DNA from: an uncultured Actinomycetes bacterium
GTDB taxonomy: Bacteria; Actinomycetota; Acidimicrobiia; Acidimicrobiales; RAAP-2
Direction of reading: 5' to 3'
NCBI GenBank assembly: GCA_903871335.1
Contig: CAIQGE010000006.1
Span: 1-60,958 of the forward strand
Length of the DNA: 60,958 bases
Positions 43,175-54,100 of this stretch are shown piece after piece (position 1 is the first letter of the stretch; each line of letters begins with the position of its first letter). The notes beneath the pieces are model-generated. The model ran no database searches and had not been told where the DNA came from. It saw nothing but the letters and a program-made list of their open reading frames with translations. The position numbers and the translations under genes were made by a program.

Positions 43175-44514
43175 TGCACATGGACGCCGAGATCGCCGGA
43201 CTTCGTTTCTGGGACGCTGACGCCACGTTGTTCGAAGGTTCCACCGCGGCGACGTCACTGGGATGGCTGCAACACGCGGCGCAATGGCCCGGACGAGTGA
43301 GCGAGCTCGACCAAAGGTGGCACCGTGCACGTCCCGCGCGTCACGAACGGACGGTGTTACTCGGGATGGGCGGATCCGCATCGCCCGCCGGAATGTTCGC
43401 CACGTTGATCGGTTCGTCCACGTTGGACATCCTGGACACGTCGAATCCCGATTCGATTTTGGCCACCGATTTCCGAAACGTCAACGTGATTGCCGCCTCG
43501 AAGTCCGGTGGCACCATTGAAACGATCACCACGTTGGCGTGGGCGTTGTCGCACGGTCTCGACCCTCGGGATCTCTCCATCATCACGGACCCACGAACCG
43601 GACTCGCGGAGCTCGCCGGCTCGCTCGGTGCCGAACTCTTCTACGGTGACCCCCATACGGGAGGCCGTTTTGGCGCCTTGTCCGCCATGGGCATCGTCCC
43701 GGCGTTGGCCGCGGGTTGGACGGCCGAGGAACTCATCGAGACCGGATTTGCCCAGACGATTGAAAAGGGTGAATTCCTGCAATGGTTCGCCGACGGTGTG
43801 GCCAAGGTGCAACCCGAGAGCGCGCTGCACTGGTATCCGCTGGCCTGCGCGCCGAGTGCCGGCAGCGGCGAGTTGTGGCTGGAGCAATTGGTGGCCGAGT
43901 CGACCGGCAAAGACGGACGGGGAGTGGTGCCGATCGTTGGACCACACGCCATGGCTGCTCCGCAGCGCAGGTCGGTTGCTCGCGATGTCTACCGCTTTCA
44001 CGTCGAAACTGCGGCCATGGCTTGGGCGATGAATGTGGACCCCTTTAATCAACCCGACGTCGAGGGTGCCAAGCGGAATGTCTTCGCTCGACTGAACGAG
44101 AGCCACGAGTGGACGCCCGAACGACACGTCCCTTTGGCGGACCTTGATCGGGCAGATGAATCCGCCTACGTGGCACTGCAAGTCTTTGGTCCCCTCGATC
44201 TCGACCAGGAGGTCGTCTCACTGCGCGAGACACTCTCGAAGCGATTCCCCAGGATCACCGCGGCGATCGGGCCTCGCTTCCTCCATTCGACCGGCCAACT
44301 CCACAAGGGTGGACCAGCTTCGATGGTGGCAATCCAGGTGTCCGTGAAGCCCCGCAGCGCGCCGGAGAGAATCTCCGGACGACGTTTTTCGTTCCACGAT
44401 CTCCACGCCGCCCAAGCTCACGCCGACGCTATTGCTCTACGCAGCGCGGACCGCACGGTCATCGAACTTCGCGTCGACAATCTTGACGAGGTTGCTCCCC
44501 TTTTCGGACTTTAA
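43174..44514 (+). CDS. pgi: Glucose-6-phosphate isomerase (divergent, short form)
   Basis: The 446-residue protein is a divergent SIS-domain Pgi. It shows LLGMGGSASPAGMF and the phosphate-binding ASKSGGTIET, GGRFGALSAMGIVPAL, and GPRFLHSTGQLHKGGP near the end, the hallmark of the Pgi domain found in fused transaldolase-Pgi proteins. Here it is a separate gene that begins at the last base of the tal stop codon. The overall pathway is interconversion of glucose 6-phosphate and fructose 6-phosphate, feeding the tkt/tal reactions. Confidence 0.9.
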   Translation: MHMDAEIAGLRFWDADATLFEGSTAATSLGWLQHAAQWPGRVSELDQRWHRARPARHERTVLLGMGGSASPAGMFATLIGSSTLDILDTSNPDSILATDFRNVNVIAASKSGGTIETITTLAWALSHGLDPRDLSIITDPRTGLAELAGSLGAELFYGDPHTGGRFGALSAMGIVPALAAGWTAEELIETGFAQTIEKGEFLQWFADGVAKVQPESALHWYPLACAPSAGSGELWLEQLVAESTGKDGRGVVPIVGPHAMAAPQRRSVARDVYRFHVETAAMAWAMNVDPFNQPDVEGAKRNVFARLNESHEWTPERHVPLADLDRADESAYVALQVFGPLDLDQEVVSLRETLSKRFPRITAAIGPRFLHSTGQLHKGGPASMVAIQVSVKPRSAPERISGRRFSFHDLHAAQAHADAIALRSADRTVIELRVDNLDEVAPLFGL

Positions 44515-44517
44515 GCC

Positions 44518-44523
44518 TACGAT
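44518..44523 (+). promoter_or_regulatory. Leaderless-type -10 box for fbiC
   Basis: TACGAT ends 6 nt before the ATG at 44530, supporting that ATG over the GTG at 44527. Confidence 0.45.
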
Positions 44524-44529
44524 GAGGTG

Positions 44530-46791
44530 ATGCCGACCACCTCCGTCTCCACCGGTCCTCTGCGCTACTTGGACGCGACCGCCAGCGACTTGGCCCCGAT
44601 CGCGTACGAGAAGGCCCGTTCGAGCTTCGGCAACGTGGTCACCTATTCGCCCAAGGTCTTTATTCCCCTCACGAAACTGTGCCGTGATCGGTGTGGGTAC
44701 TGCACTTTCGCGCAGGCGCCCGCCCATCTGCCAGCACCCTTTCTCACCATGGACGAAGTGCTCGCCATCGCCCAGGCGGGGGCGGACGCACATTGTTCCG
44801 AGGCGCTTTTTACTCTCGGCGAGCGGCCCGAGTTGCGGTACGACGACGCGGCGCGGTGGCTAGCCGGGCACGGATTTCGCTCGACGATCGATTACCTCGC
44901 CGAGGCCGCTCGCGCTGTCGTGCACACCACGGGTCTTCTGCCGCACGCCAACGCGGGGGCGCTGTACGCCCATGAACTCGCGCAACTTCGCACCGTGACC
45001 GCGTCTCAGGGCATGATGCTCGAAACACTCGCTGACGTGGAGGCACATCGTCTGGCCCCCGACAAGGTGCCGTCACGAAGATTGGCAACCCTGCAAGCGG
45101 CGGGTGCTCAAAAGATTCCGTTCACGACCGGGTTGTTGGTCGGGATTGGCGAGACGCGCCGTGATCGCCTCGAAACTCTAGAAGCCATTGCGGCCGCCCA
45201 CCTCGAGCACGGACACATCCAGGAAGTCATCGTTCAAAACTTCCTACCGAAGCCGAGAACCGCCATGAAGGATTGGCCGGCGGCTGACGAGGAGGAATTT
45301 CTCTGGACGATCGCTTTGGCGCGTATCGTTCTGCCGGCGGATATCCACGTGCAAGCGCCACCGAATCTCAGTGAAAATCCGGCAAAACTTCTGGCGTACG
45401 GCATTGATGACTTCGGCGGCATCAGCCCGGTCACCATGGATCACGTCAACCCTGAGCGTGCGTGGCCGGCGGTGGAGACCTTAGGGAATGAAGTGGACCA
45501 ACACGGGTTGGTACTTGTACCCCGTCTGACGATCTACCCGGAATTTGCTCGACGAGCCGCGGAGTTCCTCGACGAATCAGTGCGACCCGCCGTGCTGGCT
45601 CTGAGTGACGGATCACAGCACGGGCGAGACGATCAGTGGTTGTCCGGTGGTGAGACGACGCCCCCGGCGCCGCGAGGTTTGACGGCCGAGACGAACGACG
45701 TTCGTTCACTCCTCGAGCGTTACGAGCCGGGTTACGACTTTTCCGAATCGGAGCTCGTGACGTTGTTCAACGCTCGGGGTGCCGACGTGGACGCCATCGC
45801 CGAGCGAGCTGATGCCGTACGCGCGGAACGAAGTGGCGAGGACGTGACCTTCGTCATCAATCGGAACATCAACTACACGAACGTGTGCACATTCAAGTGT
45901 CGATTCTGTGCTTTTTCCAAAGGACCGCTCTCTCTCAACCTGCGAGGCGACCCCTACCTGTTGACTCTTGACGAAATCAGTGAGCGCGTCCGCGAGGCTG
46001 AGGATAAGGGTGCCACGGAAGTCTGTTTGCAAGGCGGCATTCATCCCAAGTTTGACGGTGACTATTACATTGATGTCGTTGCCGCCGTTCGTGCCGGCTC
46101 CCCCACGATTCACATTCACGCGTTCAGCGCTCTCGAGGTTTTCGAAGGTGCAAGACGGTTGGACGTGGACCTCGAAACTTATTTGGCGCGACTGCGGGAT
46201 GCGGGTCTGAAGACCTTGCCGGGCACCGCCGCCGAGATTCTCGACGACGATGTTCGTGCGGAACTCTGTCCGGACAAGATCAATACCGAGCAGTGGTTGA
46301 GCGTTCATCGTGCCGCCCACAACGTGGGACTTCGATCGAACATCACGATCATGTTCGGCGCGGTGGAGGGTTATGACGCGTGGGCTCGTCACCTGATCCG
46401 TACCCGTGACCTGCAGAAGGAAACGGGCGGATTCACTGAGTTCGTGCCCCTGGCGTTTGTCCACATGGCCACCCCCATTTTCTTGCGTGGACGCGCTCGC
46501 AAGGGTCCGACGTTCCGTGAGAACTTGCTGATGCACGCCGTGGGACGACTGCACTACGCCACGTTGATCGACAACATCCAAACGAGCTGGGTCAAGACCG
46601 GTGTCGAAGGCGCTCGTCGCATCCTGACAGCTGGCGCCAACGACCTTGGCGGAACGCTGATGGAAGAGAACATCTCGCGCGCGGCGGGGGCGTCTCACGG
46701 CCAGGAGATGGACGTGGCGCAACTAGAGGCCTTGGTCAAGCCTCTGGGGCGTCCGCTCCGACAGCGAACGACTCTCTACGCCACCGCATGA
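44530..46791 (+). CDS. fbiC: FO synthase (fused CofG/CofH)
   Basis: FbiC builds the deazaflavin FO of coenzyme F420 from tyrosine and a ribityl-pyrimidine. The 753-residue protein is a fusion of two radical-SAM modules. The N-terminal CofG half has Cys51, Cys55 and Cys58 in CRDRCGYC. The C-terminal CofH half has Cys453, Cys457 and Cys460 in CTFKCRFC. ASQGMMLETL, GIGETRRDR, QGGIHPKFDGDYY, and the late LIRTRDLQKETGGFTEFVPLAF are family features. FO synthase in fused form is the actinobacterial arrangement. LOG-family gene follows by a 4-bp overlap. Confidence 0.96.
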   Translation: MPTTSVSTGPLRYLDATASDLAPIAYEKARSSFGNVVTYSPKVFIPLTKLCRDRCGYCTFAQAPAHLPAPFLTMDEVLAIAQAGADAHCSEALFTLGERPELRYDDAARWLAGHGFRSTIDYLAEAARAVVHTTGLLPHANAGALYAHELAQLRTVTASQGMMLETLADVEAHRLAPDKVPSRRLATLQAAGAQKIPFTTGLLVGIGETRRDRLETLEAIAAAHLEHGHIQEVIVQNFLPKPRTAMKDWPAADEEEFLWTIALARIVLPADIHVQAPPNLSENPAKLLAYGIDDFGGISPVTMDHVNPERAWPAVETLGNEVDQHGLVLVPRLTIYPEFARRAAEFLDESVRPAVLALSDGSQHGRDDQWLSGGETTPPAPRGLTAETNDVRSLLERYEPGYDFSESELVTLFNARGADVDAIAERADAVRAERSGEDVTFVINRNINYTNVCTFKCRFCAFSKGPLSLNLRGDPYLLTLDEISERVREAEDKGATEVCLQGGIHPKFDGDYYIDVVAAVRAGSPTIHIHAFSALEVFEGARRLDVDLETYLARLRDAGLKTLPGTAAEILDDDVRAELCPDKINTEQWLSVHRAAHNVGLRSNITIMFGAVEGYDAWARHLIRTRDLQKETGGFTEFVPLAFVHMATPIFLRGRARKGPTFRENLLMHAVGRLHYATLIDNIQTSWVKTGVEGARRILTAGANDLGGTLMEENISRAAGASHGQEMDVAQLEALVKPLGRPLRQRTTLYATA

Positions 46792-47816
46792 GTTCTACTG
46801 CCGCAGCGGTCGAAGCGCTCCTTGCCGCCATTTTGGAGGAGCATCCTGAACAGAGTCGCCAGCGACGTGACTTGATGCGCAGCCTGGTTGACAACGTCGT
46901 GATTCTCGCGGCGCAGGATCCCGACACGCTCGATTTGAAGATTGCCGAGACGGCACTCGGCGAGCTTGTCGAAGCCTTTGAGGTCTTCGCTCCGTATCGC
47001 GACGAGAAGAAAGTCACCATCTTTGGTTCAGCCCGAACCAAGCCGACGTCACCGCTCTATCAACTCGCCCACGATTTCGCGGCGCGGATAGCTCACGAGG
47101 GCTGGATGGTGGTCACTGGTGCGGGGCCGGGCATCATGGCGGCGGGCATTCAGGGTGCCGGCCGCGAGCGATCCTTTGGTGTCAATATCCGACTCCCCTT
47201 CGAGCAGGGTGCGAACGAATTCATCATCGACGACGACAAGTTGATCGAGATGCGGTACTTCTTCACACGCAAAGTCATGCTCACCAAGGAATCGAGCGCC
47301 TTTGCGGTGTTCCCGGGCGGATTCGGAACCCTGGACGAGGTCTTCGAGCTGTTAACCCTATTGCAGACGGGTAAGGCATCTCCCGCGCCGGTCGTGCTCG
47401 TCGATACGCCCGACGGATCATACTGGCGAGACTGGCTGGCTTTCGTTCAGGAGCGCGTCGTCAGTGATGGCTACGTCAGTTCCACCGACGACGGTTTCTT
47501 CACCATCGTCACCTCGGCGAGCGCGGCCATTGAGGAGATCACTCATTTTTATCGCAATTACCACTCGCTACGTCACGTCGGGGACCGCACCGTGATTCGT
47601 TTGCGTCAAGCGCCAACTGCCGCGCAGTTCGAAACGTTGCGGGAACAATTCTCTGGCTTGCTCGCGTCCGGTGATTTTGAGATCACGAGTGCACTCGACA
47701 TCGAGAAGAAGTCGAACGATGTCCCTGACCTACCGCGGCTGGTTTTTACTTTCGATCGTCAGAGTTACGGACTTCTACGTCGCCTGATCACCGCCATCAA
47801 CGACTGGACCGTCTAG
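46788..47816 (+). CDS. LOG-family protein (lysine decarboxylase-like fold)
   Basis: A 342-residue protein. The Rossmann-fold LOG domain has VTIFGSART, VVTGAGPGIMAAG and the signature PGGFGTLDEVFELLTLLQ. Classical LOG enzymes hydrolyse nucleoside 5'-monophosphates (cytokinin activation); longer bacterial members such as this may have nucleotide hydrolase activity. An N-terminal helical extension of about 65 residues and a C-terminal extension of about 85 make it longer than the typical 180-260. It starts within the fbiC stop (ATGA). Its end overlaps the opposing small coiled-coil gene by 4 bp. Confidence 0.85.
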   Translation: MSSTAAAVEALLAAILEEHPEQSRQRRDLMRSLVDNVVILAAQDPDTLDLKIAETALGELVEAFEVFAPYRDEKKVTIFGSARTKPTSPLYQLAHDFAARIAHEGWMVVTGAGPGIMAAGIQGAGRERSFGVNIRLPFEQGANEFIIDDDKLIEMRYFFTRKVMLTKESSAFAVFPGGFGTLDEVFELLTLLQTGKASPAPVVLVDTPDGSYWRDWLAFVQERVVSDGYVSSTDDGFFTIVTSASAAIEEITHFYRNYHSLRHVGDRTVIRLRQAPTAAQFETLREQFSGLLASGDFEITSALDIEKKSNDVPDLPRLVFTFDRQSYGLLRRLITAINDWTV

Positions 47817-48022
47817 TCGTTGTCTGAGGTTTCGACTCCGCGTAACGTCGATTCTGCCTTGGTGAGCGCTCGACGAACTTTGGCGAGTTGACGTTCGAGT
47901 TCTTTGGCACCCGGTGCATCTTGACTTCGCGTTTGTGATCGAAGCGCCTCGTACATCAAGTCGCTGACGCGCTCGTTGATGGCGTCAATCGCCGCGGCGA
48001 GTTCTTCCAGTTCCTGATTCAC
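47813..48022 (-). CDS. Small coiled-coil protein
   Basis: A 69-residue, charged, helical protein with heptad-like spacing (LEELAAAIDAINERVSDLMYEALRS and ELERQLAKVRRALTKAESTL). It has no signal, membrane segment or Cys. The ATG overlaps the acyl-CoA synthetase stop by 4 bp, so it is translated with it. It probably acts as a dimer; the function is unknown. Confidence 0.72.
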   Translation of the reverse strand: MNQELEELAAAIDAINERVSDLMYEALRSQTRSQDAPGAKELERQLAKVRRALTKAESTLRGVETSDND

Positions 48023-49641
48023 GAGAGAGTGGTGACGTCTAACTCGTTGGCGGCGTACTGCGCTCGCAGAACCTTCTTGTCGAACTTGCCGACCGACGTC
48101 TTAGGAATGGTGGCGATGAAGCTCCATCGCTCTGGAATCCACCATTTCGCCACGCGAGAGGCGAGAAAGTCTCGTAGAGCTTCGGCGGTCACTTCGGCGC
48201 CGGGACTGAGCACGACACAGCACAGTGGGCGCTCCTGCCACTTCTCGTCGGGCACAGCCACCACGGCGGCTTCGAAGACGTCCGGGTACGCCATCACTTC
48301 GTTTTCGAGCTCCACAGAACTAATCCACTCCCCGCCCGACTTGATGACGTCTTTCGTGCGGTCGGAGATGACCATGAAACCTTCGGCATCCAGCGTGCCC
48401 ACGTCACCCGTCCGCAACCACCCGTCGCGGAACTTCTCGGGATCGTCCACGCCAAAGTACGCACCCGTGATCCACGGTCCGCGAATTTCGAATTCGCCGA
48501 CTGATTCGCCGTCGTGCGGCAGAATGGTCCCGTCTTCGGCCGTTGTTCGGACCTCGACACCCGCCACAATGCGACCAGCTTTGACCTGATAGTCAATTTC
48601 GCGATTTACCGGTGTTCCGTGCGGGGGGATCGATACGGCCGCGAGCGGTGACGTCTCGGTCATTCCCCAACCCTGGATCAGCTTCAAGTTGTGGTGTTCG
48701 CGGAACGCCTCGATCATCACGCGCGGTACGGCGGAACCGCCAGCAACGATGGTTCGCAAACTCGATAGGTCGGCCGTCGGATCCTCGGCGGCCACGCGCA
48801 AGACGTCGTTCCACACGGTCGGTACACCCAAGGACAGGGTGGGCTTCAGTTCTCGAATGATCCTCACGAGGGGTTCGCCCTGGAGGTACATCTGCGGCAT
48901 GATCAATTCGGCACCGGCGAAAAAGGCCGTGTACGCGGCGCCCCATGCGTTGACGTGGAACATCGGCACGATGAGAAGGCAACGGTCCGCTTCGGAGAAA
49001 CCAATGGAATTCGCGGTCATCGACGCCATTGAGTGCAACCACATGGAACGATGGGAATAGACAACGCCCTTTGGGTTTCCGGTAGTGCCGGACGTGTAAC
49101 ACATGGCGGCGGCACTACGTTCGTCAAGATCCTCGGGCCAGACGAAGCCCGGCTCTTCGGCGTCAAGAAGCTCGTCGTAGTCGAGAGTGTCGCCGAGAAG
49201 TGATCGGTCACCTGCACCCTTGACGATGAAGTGCTGCACGTTGGTGAGCTGATCTCGTACCTTGGCCAGGAGCGGAATGAGTGATCCGTCCACGATGATG
49301 ACTTTGTCGTCGGCGTGATTCACGATGAATGACAGTTGTTCCGGAAACAGCCGAATGTTCAAGGTGTGCAGGACAGCGCCCATCGAAGGAACGGCGAGGT
49401 ACGCCTCCATGTGCGTCTGGTTGTTCCACTGGAAGGTTGCCACGCGGTCTCCACGGTCGACACCCAGCCGGGTGAGGGCCGCGGCGAGACGCTCGGCTCG
49501 CTTCGAGATTTCGTAAAAAGTCGCTTCTTCAGTGCCGTCGGGTGTGATCGTAAAGACCTTCTTGTTGGCGTACAACCACTCGCCGTGTCGGACGATACTG
49601 CTGATGAGTAACGGCACGTCCTGCATAGTGCTTTCCACGGT
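48019..49641 (-). CDS. Fatty-acyl-CoA synthetase (AMP-binding family)
   Basis: A 540-residue adenylating enzyme. The AMP-binding signature is YTSGTTGNPKGVVYSHRS, with later GWGMTETSPL, GWLRTGDVG, SDRTKDVIKSGGEWIS and the C-terminal Lys in PKTSVGKFDKKVLR. It activates medium- or long-chain acids to acyl-CoA; the chain length is not evident. The GTG at 49639-49641, with GGAGGGGG 5 nt upstream, aligns with the STMQDVPLL start seen in the family and is preferred over the upstream ATG at 49653. It is 42 bases after gltD on the same strand. Confidence 0.9.
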   Translation of the reverse strand, partial: TVESTMQDVPLLISSIVRHGEWLYANKKVFTITPDGTEEATFYEISKRAERLAAALTRLGVDRGDRVATFQWNNQTHMEAYLAVPSMGAVLHTLNIRLFPEQLSFIVNHADDKVIIVDGSLIPLLAKVRDQLTNVQHFIVKGAGDRSLLGDTLDYDELLDAEEPGFVWPEDLDERSAAAMCYTSGTTGNPKGVVYSHRSMWLHSMASMTANSIGFSEADRCLLIVPMFHVNAWGAAYTAFFAGAELIMPQMYLQGEPLVRIIRELKPTLSLGVPTVWNDVLRVAAEDPTADLSSLRTIVAGGSAVPRVMIEAFREHHNLKLIQGWGMTETSPLAAVSIPPHGTPVNREIDYQVKAGRIVAGVEVRTTAEDGTILPHDGESVGEFEIRGPWITGAYFGVDDPEKFRDGWLRTGDVGTLDAEGFMVISDRTKDVIKSGGEWISSVELENEVMAYPDVFEAAVVAVPDEKWQERPLCCVVLSPGAEVTAEALRDFLASRVAKWWIPERWSFIATIPKTSVGKFDKKVLRAQYAANELDVTTLS

Positions 49642-49683
49642 GACCCCCTCCATTGACGTGATGTTGATGCTACAAAATGCCCG

Positions 49684-51141
49684 TTAGCGAACTGGTGAAT
49701 CCCAGGGCGTGGCGTAGGGCGCGAGTGGCTCCGGTAAGCGCGCGACGCCCCCGCGCAGGTATCGGTCCACGCCGCCCGCCGCTGAGCGACCTTCCGCCAG
49801 AGCCCACACGATCAGACTCTGTCCGCGCACAGCGTCGCCACAGGCGAACAGTGGACCGATGTCATCTCGTCCCGCGTCGACGAGCCAGTGGGAGTTCACC
49901 TGCAGAGATTCTCGCGCCGTCGTGGGAAGAGGCTGACTGCTCAACGAATCGAGCTCGGGACCAACAAACCCCGCCGCAATCAACACGAGATCGGCCAGAA
50001 TCTCTCTGGCCTCTCCCCCGCTCGCGGGCTGGACCTCGAGAGCGCGCACGCGTCCATCAGATGTTCCGAGGAATCTCTGCGTGGCGACGTTGTAGTCCCG
50101 CACACCACCTTCCTCGTGGGCGGACGTGACTTTGTAGAGCAGGGGCATCGTCGGCCACGGTTGACCCTCGGGGCGACTCTCGGGAGGCTGCGGCATGATC
50201 TCGAGTTGCGTCACGGAACGAGCTCCTTGGCGCAGGGCCGTGCCGAGGCAGTCTGCGCCGGTGTCACCACCGCCGAGAATGACCACGTGCCGATCTCGTG
50301 CGCTGTAGAACTCTTGAGCCTCAACGCCCTCGAGGACCCGATTAGCGGGCTTGAGATACTCCATGGCGGGCATGATTCCTTCGAATTCTCGCCCGGGCAA
50401 TGGCAGTTCTCGAGGCCGTGTTGAGCCAATCGCCAAGATGACCGCGTCGAAGTCCGAACGCAACTGCTCCAACGAGATATCACCGCTGGCCCCGACCGAC
50501 ACACCCGTACGAAAAGTAATGCCCTCATCGAGCATCTGCGTCAATCGTCGGTCAATGACCGACTTTTCCATCTTGAACTCCGGAATCCCGTAACGAAGAA
50601 GCCCACCCAATTTCTCTTGTCGCTCAAAAACGGTGACCAGGTATCCCGCCCTTTGTAACTGCTGTGCGGCGGCGAGACCCGCTGGACCGCTGCCCACGAC
50701 AGCTACGCGAGTGCCGTGGGGTGACTCAGCGCGACGTGGAGTTACCCACCCCCGCGCGAAGCCTCGTTCGGCAATTTCGTATTCGGTTCGTTCAATAGAG
50801 ACCGGCAAGTCCGCAATACCGAGCACGCACGCGGACTCACACGGTGCCGGACACAGCCGACCCGTGAACTCCGGAAAATTATTCGTCGCGTGCAAGCGTT
50901 CGAGCGCCGCGGCAAAATCCTCTTGGTACACGAGGTCGTTCCATTCGGGAATGAGGTTCCCCAAGGGACATCCGTTGTGACAGAACGGGATACCGCAATC
51001 CATACACCGCGCAGCTTGTTCGACGACTTCCGTGGTGTCCTGCGGCAGGTACACCTCGCTCCAATCGCGAAGACGAAGCTCCACCGGACGCCGACGGGGA
51101 CCCTGACGTGAGAACTCGAGGAAACCAGTCGGCTTAGCCAC
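49684..51141 (-). CDS. gltD: Glutamate synthase small subunit
   Basis: GltD is the NADPH-oxidising subunit of glutamate synthase. The 485 residues show the N-terminal Fe-S cysteine cluster (RCMDCGIPFCHNGCPLGNLIPEWN then LCPAPCESACVLGI) and the FAD motif VVGSGPAGLAAAQQL. GGGDTGADCLG is the NADPH motif, and a late GLxGD-like FACGDAVRGQSL is present. It overlaps the end of gltB by 8 bp, so the two subunits are translationally coupled. Confidence 0.95.
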   Translation of the reverse strand: MAKPTGFLEFSRQGPRRRPVELRLRDWSEVYLPQDTTEVVEQAARCMDCGIPFCHNGCPLGNLIPEWNDLVYQEDFAAALERLHATNNFPEFTGRLCPAPCESACVLGIADLPVSIERTEYEIAERGFARGWVTPRRAESPHGTRVAVVGSGPAGLAAAQQLQRAGYLVTVFERQEKLGGLLRYGIPEFKMEKSVIDRRLTQMLDEGITFRTGVSVGASGDISLEQLRSDFDAVILAIGSTRPRELPLPGREFEGIMPAMEYLKPANRVLEGVEAQEFYSARDRHVVILGGGDTGADCLGTALRQGARSVTQLEIMPQPPESRPEGQPWPTMPLLYKVTSAHEEGGVRDYNVATQRFLGTSDGRVRALEVQPASGGEAREILADLVLIAAGFVGPELDSLSSQPLPTTARESLQVNSHWLVDAGRDDIGPLFACGDAVRGQSLIVWALAEGRSAAGGVDRYLRGGVARLPEPLAPYATPWDSPVR

Positions 51142-54100
51142 GTGCTGCCTCCATGACTCGTCGGTACTCCGCGCTCTGGATCCGCATGAAATCCATACGC
51201 GCCTGTGACCAGTTCGCTATGAGCTGCTGCGCGAGCGGTGAATTGGTGGACGCTTGGTACCTACGAAGTAGTTCGTTGAGGAAGCGGTCCTCATCAAACT
51301 CCAAGAGATCCACGTCAAAATCTCCCGCACTCAGACGGGACGTCAGCTGCTGTCGCGGGTCGTACAAGTAGGCCGTTCCGCCCGACATTCCAGCGGCGAA
51401 GTTGCGACCCACGTCACCGAGAATCACGACGGTGCCGCCGGTCATGTATTCACACGCGTGATCGCCGGCACCTTCGGCGACGATGGTCGCACCCGAATTT
51501 CGCACCGCGAGACGTTCTCCGACGACCCCATTGAGGAAGATTTCACCACTGGTCGCTCCGTAGGCGATGACGTTGCCCGCAATGACGTTCTGGGCGGGAT
51601 CAAAGGGAGAATCCTCGGGTGCCGAAATCACGATGCGACCTCCGGAGAGACCTTTACCCACGTAGTCGTTCGCGTCTCCGCGAAGGTCAATGGTGATGCC
51701 TCGCGGCAGGAACGCACCGAGGGACTGGCCAGCGGACCCGGTGAATCGAAGTACCACTTGATCGTCCCGCAGGGCAGATGAACCCAACTCTCGCACGATG
51801 GCTGATCCCGTCAAGGTTCCCGTGGTTCGGTCCGTGTTGTGAATGAAACCTTCGTACAGGAACGGACGTCCTTCGCGGGCGGCGGTGAGCGCGTCATCTT
51901 GAAAATGGCGATCGTGGACGTTCGCAATGCCGTGGTCTTGATTGACACGGTGCGAACGCTGTAGTTCATGTGGAGGGTGCAGAAGACGTGAGAGGTGGAA
52001 AGTGGATCCCTCCGGCAGTCGATCTTCGTCAATGCCGAGGAGATCGGTGCGACCAATGGCTTCCTCGAGCGAGCGCAAGCCCAGAAGGGATAGATACTCA
52101 CGTACCTCGTTGGCAATGAACATGAAGAAGTTCTCGACGAATTCCGGTTGTCCGGTAAAGCGCTGTCGCAATTCGGGGTTTTGCGTGGCAATGCCAACCG
52201 GACAGGTGTCCAATTGACACACGCGCATCATCACGCAGCCAGAGACCACCAACGGCGCGGTCGCGAAACCAAATTCTTCGGCCCCGAGCAGCGCGGCGAT
52301 GACGACGTCGCGACCCGTTTTGAGTTGGCCGTCGACTTGCACGACGACGCGGTCGCGAAGCCCATTCGCCGCGAGGGTCTGTTGGACTTCGGCGAGGCCA
52401 ATCTCCCACGGCGTCCCCGCATGCTTGAGAGACGTCAGCGGAGCGGCACCAGTGCCGCCGTCGTGACCGGAAATCAAAATCACGTCCGCGTGGGCCTTGG
52501 CGACGCCCGCGGCGACGGTGCCCACCCCACTTTCGGACACGAGCTTCACGTGGACGCGAGCAAATTCATTGGCGTTCTTGAGGTCAAAGATGAGTTGCGC
52601 CAGATCTTCGATCGAGTAGATGTCGTGGTGCGGAGGAGGCGAAATGAGGCCCACGCCGGGTGTGGAGTGACGCGTCTTCGCGATCCAGTCGTACACCTTG
52701 GTACCCGGCAGCTGACCACCCTCTCCGGGTTTGGCCCCCTGGGCCACCTTGATTTGAAGGTCATCGGCGTTGACCAGGTATTCGGATGTCACGCCGAAAC
52801 GACCCGACGCCACCTGCTTGATCGCGGACCGACGGTTGAAACGGGGGTCGGACGTATCGAATCGTTCGGCGTCTTCTCCACCTTCGCCAGTATTGGACTT
52901 TCCACCCAATCGGTTCATCGCAATGGCCAGGGTCTCGTGCGCTTCGGCCGAGATAGAGCCGTAGCTCATGGCCCCCGTTGAGAAGCGTCGGAAGAGGTGT
53001 TCGACACCCTCAACTTCGTCAAGCGGGGTCGGCTCAGCGGCGGTGCGCAAGTGGAGCAGGCTACGCAGCGTCACCAATCCTTCGGCCTGGTCGTCCACCA
53101 TCTTCGTGTACTCACGAAAGATATCCTCACGCTTGGCGCGCGTCGCGTGCTGCAACTTAAAGACAGTCTTCGGGTTGAACAAGTGCACTTCGCCGTCGCG
53201 ACGCCACTGGTATTCGCCCTTCGCCGGCAGCAGGCCGTGCTCGTCCGCCACGTCGTAGGCGATGGCGTGGCGGCGCAACACCGCACGGGCAAAACCGTCA
53301 AAAGTGGTTCCCCCGACACGGGCGCTCAGGTCAGGAAAGCATCGTTCAAGCACGTCGTCGGCGACACCGACCGCTTCAAACAACTGGGAGCCCACGTAAC
53401 TCGCCACCGTGGAGACACCCATTTTGGACATTACCTTCAAGATGCCCTTGGTCAATGCTTTGGCGTAGCGGTACCTCGCCTGCTCAGAGGAAAGTGCGCC
53501 CAGCTCACCGCGTGTGGCGAGGTCATTGATGGTGTCGTAGGCCAAGTAGGGCGATACGGCTGATGCGCCAAAGCCCAAGAGGAGGGCCATGTGGTGCACT
53601 TCTCGAGCGTCCGCCGCCTCGATGACCAGGGCCACCTTGGCACGAAGGCGTTCGTGAACCAATCGATTGTGTACTGCGGCGGTGACCAACAAGCTCGGTA
53701 TCGGCGCGCGCTCACGTGAGGCGTTACGGTCCGAGAGGATGACGATGTTGGTGCCGCTGGTCACCACGTCAATGACTCGTTGTTCGATGTCGGCTAGTCC
53801 CGCGAGCAGAGATGCTTGCGGGTCGGCGGAGCGCGCGTCAAAGAGCCCATCGATCGCGACCGAGTGGAAACCCTCCGCGCCACCCTCTTCGTGGATGTAC
53901 CTCAGTTTGGCTAATTCTTCGAGCGATAGCACGGGCGAGGAGAGGACGATCTGTCGGCAATGCTCCGCTGAGGCGTGGAGCAGATCATGTTGCGGCCCGA
54001 TGGCTACGCGCACCGCGGTTACGAGTTCCTCACGGATGGCGTCGAGCGGTGGGTTGGTGACCTGAGCAAATTGTTGACTAAAGAAATCAAAAAGAGTGTG

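Noticed and set aside
45706-46722. 338-residue open frame antisense to fbiC
   Set aside because: It mirrors the CofH half of FbiC, whose cysteine motif and length are clear.
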